Part shown: positions 5,200-6,888 of the stretch, in pieces
Position numbering within the stretch: the first letter of the stretch is position 1
Layout of the letters: every line of letters starts with the position of its first letter
NCBI GenBank assembly: GCA_030635415.1
Contig: DAOVYW010000132.1
Span: 1-6,888, forward strand
Reading direction: 5' to 3'
Origin: Candidatus Firestoneibacteriota bacterium
GTDB lineage: Bacteria; Oederibacteriota; JAAXVQ01; JAUVAV01
DNA length: 6,888 nt
Notes under the pieces: model-generated
What the model saw: the letters and a program-made list of their open reading frames with translations, nothing else
Database searches by the model: none
Told to the model about the DNA's origin: nothing
Translations under genes and position numbers: made by a program

Positions 5200-5647
5200 A
5201 TCGTCGGCGCCCTTTTTTACGCCGCTTTTTATCCATCTTACCCTTAACCGGAGGACGCATAATAGAAAGTCCCTCGGCCCCGCTTTGCTTGGAAATATCC
5301 AACACCTCAACCATTATCCCATGCTTGACATCCTCGTCCGAGGTAATGGTAACTATTTTTTTCTTGTTAACCTTTAGTTTCGCGGTCATCAAAGCGGGAA
5401 GTGATTGCATGGTTACCGGTTTGTTGTTTAAATAAATACCTTCAGTTGTAAGCCTCACGGACACGGACTCATTCTGTGAAACCCGTCCTTCCGCGGCGTC
5501 GACCCGGCTGCTGGCCACAATAATTCCGGCCTGCATGACCATGGGCGCGGTTACCATAAAAATAATTACCAACACCAGGCATACATCCACCAAGGGTGTT
5601 ACATTGATTTCGGTAATTGCATCTTCTCCACCTGACGCCATTCCCAT
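5198..5647 (-). CDS. exbD: ExbD/TolR-family biopolymer transport protein, first copy, with basic C-terminal tail
   Basis: This 149-residue ExbD/TolR protein has a membrane helix at about 15-34 carrying the conserved Asp21, and a periplasmic domain with VDAAEGRVSQNESVSVRLT, KIVTITSDEDVKHGIMVEVLD and AEGLSIMR. It ends in a strongly basic tail (about 135-149: KGKMDKKRRKKGRRR) that its sister lacks and that is unusual for ExbD. The ATG at 5647 has AGGAGGT eight bases upstream; a second ATG two codons later is possible but less well placed. It follows the channel gene by 53 bases and precedes the second ExbD by 13. One ExbB with two ExbD types is known from TonB systems of Xanthomonas and Bacteroidetes and from the Myxococcus AglRQS gliding motor. 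The sequence alone does not separate transport from other envelope work. Confidence 0.94.
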   Translation of the reverse strand: MGMASGGEDAITEINVTPLVDVCLVLVIIFMVTAPMVMQAGIIVASSRVDAAEGRVSQNESVSVRLTTEGIYLNNKPVTMQSLPALMTAKLKVNKKKIVTITSDEDVKHGIMVEVLDISKQSGAEGLSIMRPPVKGKMDKKRRKKGRRR

Positions 5648-5655
5648 CAGCTTTT

Positions 5656-5662
5656 ACCTCCT
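5656..5662 (-). promoter_or_regulatory. Shine-Dalgarno of the first exbD
   Basis: AGGAGGT on the minus strand, eight bases before the ATG at 5647; it favours this ATG over the one two codons downstream. Confidence 0.8.
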
Positions 5663-5700
5663 AAACCACTCTTAACTCCGGACTTTTATCCTGGCTTTCC

Positions 5701-6351
5701 TTATCGTTTTCGGCTGCCGCTGGCTTCTTCTTTCTTGACCTCCAGCATTACCAAATAGCGTGTGGATACCGCTTCCATTTCAACTGACATGGTCTTTACT
5801 TTCCGCATAAAAAAATTAAAGATCATAACGCAGGGAATAGCTACGGCCAATCCTCCGGCAGTGGCGACCAGCGCCTCGGCAATACCGGCAGCCACTACGG
5901 TGGGCCCGCCGGATCCAGAAGCAGCCAGATCACTAAATGCCTTGATAATTCCCACCACGGTTCCGAACAATCCGATAAAGGGCGCCGCATTGCCCAAAGT
6001 CCCCAATACTCCCAGGTACCTTTCCAGTTTCACCCGCTCCTCTTCCCTTACCGCGGTCATCAATTCTTCCACTTGATGATATGGCAGTTCGTGATTTATC
6101 AAACCCACGCGCAGTACTGCGGCTACCGGGCTGCGGTCGCGTTCACAAAGCGAGATGGCTCCCTGGTAATCATCATTTTCCAGAGACATTTTTATCTTGG
6201 AAAGAAAGCGGGTGGAATCTCCCCTGGCCCGGCGATAAAAGAGAAATCGTTCCACCGCAAAAGTCACGGCCAGCAGCGAACAAAATAACAAAATTATCAA
6301 TGTAAAACTGCTCCGAAATATATGGATATAATCAAGATTACCAAGATCCAT
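5701..6351 (-). CDS. MotA/TolQ/ExbB-family proton channel protein
   Basis: This inner-membrane protein forms, with ExbD/TolR subunits, the proton-driven stator that energises TonB-like proteins. The 216 residues show three membrane segments: about 16-38, 112-136 and 156-181. A cytoplasmic loop containing LENDDYQGAISLCERDRSPV lies between the first two. Signature residues are present: PFIGLFGTVVGI (124-135), Thr131, and GIAEALVATAGGLAVAIP (156-173) with Glu159 and Thr164. Their mutual spacing equals that of Thr148, Glu176 and Thr181 in E. coli ExbB. A short charged C-terminus follows (VKKEEASGSRKR). AGGAGGG lies six bases before the ATG at 6351. It could equally be named exbB or tolQ; the following two ExbDs and TonB favour ExbB. 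It is preceded by a 192-nt gap with repeats, so it may have its own promoter, but I see no convincing one. Confidence 0.95.
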   Translation of the reverse strand: MDLGNLDYIHIFRSSFTLIILLFCSLLAVTFAVERFLFYRRARGDSTRFLSKIKMSLENDDYQGAISLCERDRSPVAAVLRVGLINHELPYHQVEELMTAVREEERVKLERYLGVLGTLGNAAPFIGLFGTVVGIIKAFSDLAASGSGGPTVVAAGIAEALVATAGGLAVAIPCVMIFNFFMRKVKTMSVEMEAVSTRYLVMLEVKKEEASGSRKR

Positions 6352-6357
6352 TTTTTA

Positions 6358-6364
6358 CCCTCCT
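6358..6364 (-). promoter_or_regulatory. Shine-Dalgarno of the exbB/tolQ-like gene
   Basis: AGGAGGG on the minus strand, six bases before the ATG at 6351. Confidence 0.8.
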
Positions 6365-6403
6365 AAAGTTTTTTACGGTATATCTTATCTCCGGTCTTGT
6401 AAT

Positions 6404-6436
6404 ATATTAACCATTCGCTTTTCCGTTGGTTAATAT
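6404..6436. repeat. 10-bp inverted repeat with 13-nt spacer upstream of the channel gene
   Basis: ATATTAACCA (6404-6413) and TGGTTAATAT (6427-6436) are perfect inverted copies, 52 bases upstream of the channel gene's ATG. The arms are A/T-rich and the spacing would suit a dimeric operator or an mRNA hairpin. It belongs to neither of the other repeat types in the window. No clear -35/-10 pair accompanies it. Confidence 0.5.
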
Positions 6437-6454
6437 TCCATGCCACCCCGGGAC

Positions 6455-6482
6455 GCAGGGGTGTTTAATTAAACGCCCCTGC
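6455..6482. repeat. Palindromic repeat, copy 2
   Basis: GCAGGGG and CCCCTGC enclose GTTTAA/TTAAAC, with the same single T/G non-complementary position as copy 1 at 4695-4724. The core differs from copy 1 only at the second and penultimate stem bases, where T-A is replaced by C-G, so pairing is kept. The CAACTGCC 3' flank is shared. It lies between the TPR gene and the channel gene. Confidence 0.85.
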
Positions 6483-6543
6483 AACTGCCGGTGATGCCAT
6501 AACGAGCAATATTACCCCGTCATTAAGCCGGGCTACCACGAGG

Positions 6544-6888
6544 TTATTTCTTCTTTTTCTTATCCGTTTTCTTCTTAGCCGGCTTAGTTTTTTTCGAACC
6601 TGCGCCTGTCTTTTTCGCTAAAAATTCGTTTACCGCGGCTTGGTGCTCAATTTTTATGATCGCTAGGCGGCTCTTTGCGGCCTGGGTCCACTCGGGCTTG
6701 CCTCCGGAAGCGGCTAAATCCTGGTAAACCACGTAAGCCGGGCCCCACTGCTGGGTCTCTTCATACAACGCGCCCAATTTCGCCAAGGCCGTCAAGCGGT
6801 AAACCCCGTTCTTGGGTCGCAGCGGACGCATCTTCTCAAAGGTCTTGGCCGCCTCGGTTTTATTCTCCAATTGAATATAGGCATCAGC
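6544..6888 (-). CDS. TPR-repeat protein, C-terminal part only
   Basis: This is the last 114 codons of a gene that enters from the right edge. The reading frame is open at 6888 (ADAYIQLENKTEAAKTFEKM), so the TTG at 6870 is not the start. Two TPR-like helical hairpins are visible: one around AYIQLENKTEAAKTFEKM, the next around LTALAKLGALYEETQQWGPAYVVYQDL, followed by a helix (AAKSRLAIIKIEHQAAVNEFL). The protein ends in a lysine-rich tail of about 20 residues (KKTKPAKKKTDKKKKK at the very end). It sits upstream of a Ton/Tol-type motor in the same direction. TPR proteins are common partners there, for example CpoB (YbgF) in Tol-Pal loci and TPR proteins in Ton clusters. Export signal and full length are outside the window, so its compartment and role stay inferred. 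Confidence 0.8.
   Translation of the reverse strand, partial: ADAYIQLENKTEAAKTFEKMRPLRPKNGVYRLTALAKLGALYEETQQWGPAYVVYQDLAASGGKPEWTQAAKSRLAIIKIEHQAAVNEFLAKKTGAGSKKTKPAKKKTDKKKKK

Noticed and set aside
5185..5310. N-terminal extension of the second ExbD
   Set aside because: It overlaps the end of the first ExbD, has no family similarity, and the ATG at 5184 has a strong ribosome site.
4695..6482. The two similar palindromes as CRISPR repeats
   Set aside because: Only two copies, about 1.7 kb apart with complete genes between them and no short regular spacers.
6544..6870. TPR gene starting at the TTG at 6870
   Set aside because: The frame is open upstream to the window edge with continuous TPR-like sequence, so the gene begins outside.

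Overview
The window comes from a diderm (Gram-negative type) bacterium. It encodes a TonB-type energy transducer, an ExbB/TolQ-like channel protein, two ExbD/TolR-like proteins and a secreted OmpA/FlgD-like protein. Every gene I can support is on the minus strand, so transcription runs from high to low coordinates. A riboflavin operon headed by ribD under an FMN riboswitch, in a genome with a Ton/Tol motor, does not look like Enterobacteria. An uncultivated diderm lineage (Omnitrophota- or Elusimicrobiota-like) is my guess from the style of the OmpA/FlgD and TonB proteins; this assignment is low confidence.

Right part (6888 to 2652): an envelope-energisation operon. In transcription order it holds the 3' end of a TPR gene with a lysine-rich tail, an ExbB/TolQ-like channel protein, two adjacent ExbD/TolR-like proteins with an identical membrane segment, a TonB-family protein, and a secreted protein with a FlgD-like Ig fold plus a degenerate OmpA-like C-terminus. 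The ExbD pair and the TonB/OmpA-like pair are tightly packed, with stop codons inside the next Shine-Dalgarno sequence. The two wide gaps (6352-6543 and 4624-4779) each carry a copy of the same 28-30 nt palindrome. One stem pair differs between the copies by a compensatory T-A to C-G change. The set reads as a Ton/Tol-Pal hybrid: proton channel, periplasm-spanning transducer, TPR protein and a possible cell-wall or outer-membrane partner.

Middle (2651 to 2425): a GC-rich hairpin separates the two operons. It is followed by an FMN riboswitch (RFN element) and an intrinsic terminator whose U-run ends directly at the ribD start codon. The 5' strand of riboswitch stem P1 is complementary over 8 nt to the 5' arm of the terminator, which gives a readable antiterminator switch.

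Left part (2424 to 1): the riboflavin operon ribD, ribE, ribB(A). RibD (deaminase/reductase) and the DHBP synthase domain of RibB(A) make precursors from GTP- and ribulose-5-phosphate-derived branches, and RibE makes riboflavin. ribE and ribB(A) overlap by one base (TAATG). ribD and ribE are separated by about 250 nt filled by a nested palindromic repeat and a second hairpin just upstream of the ribE Shine-Dalgarno. ribB(A) runs off the left edge. No tRNA, rRNA, CRISPR array, transposase or plus-strand gene is supported.
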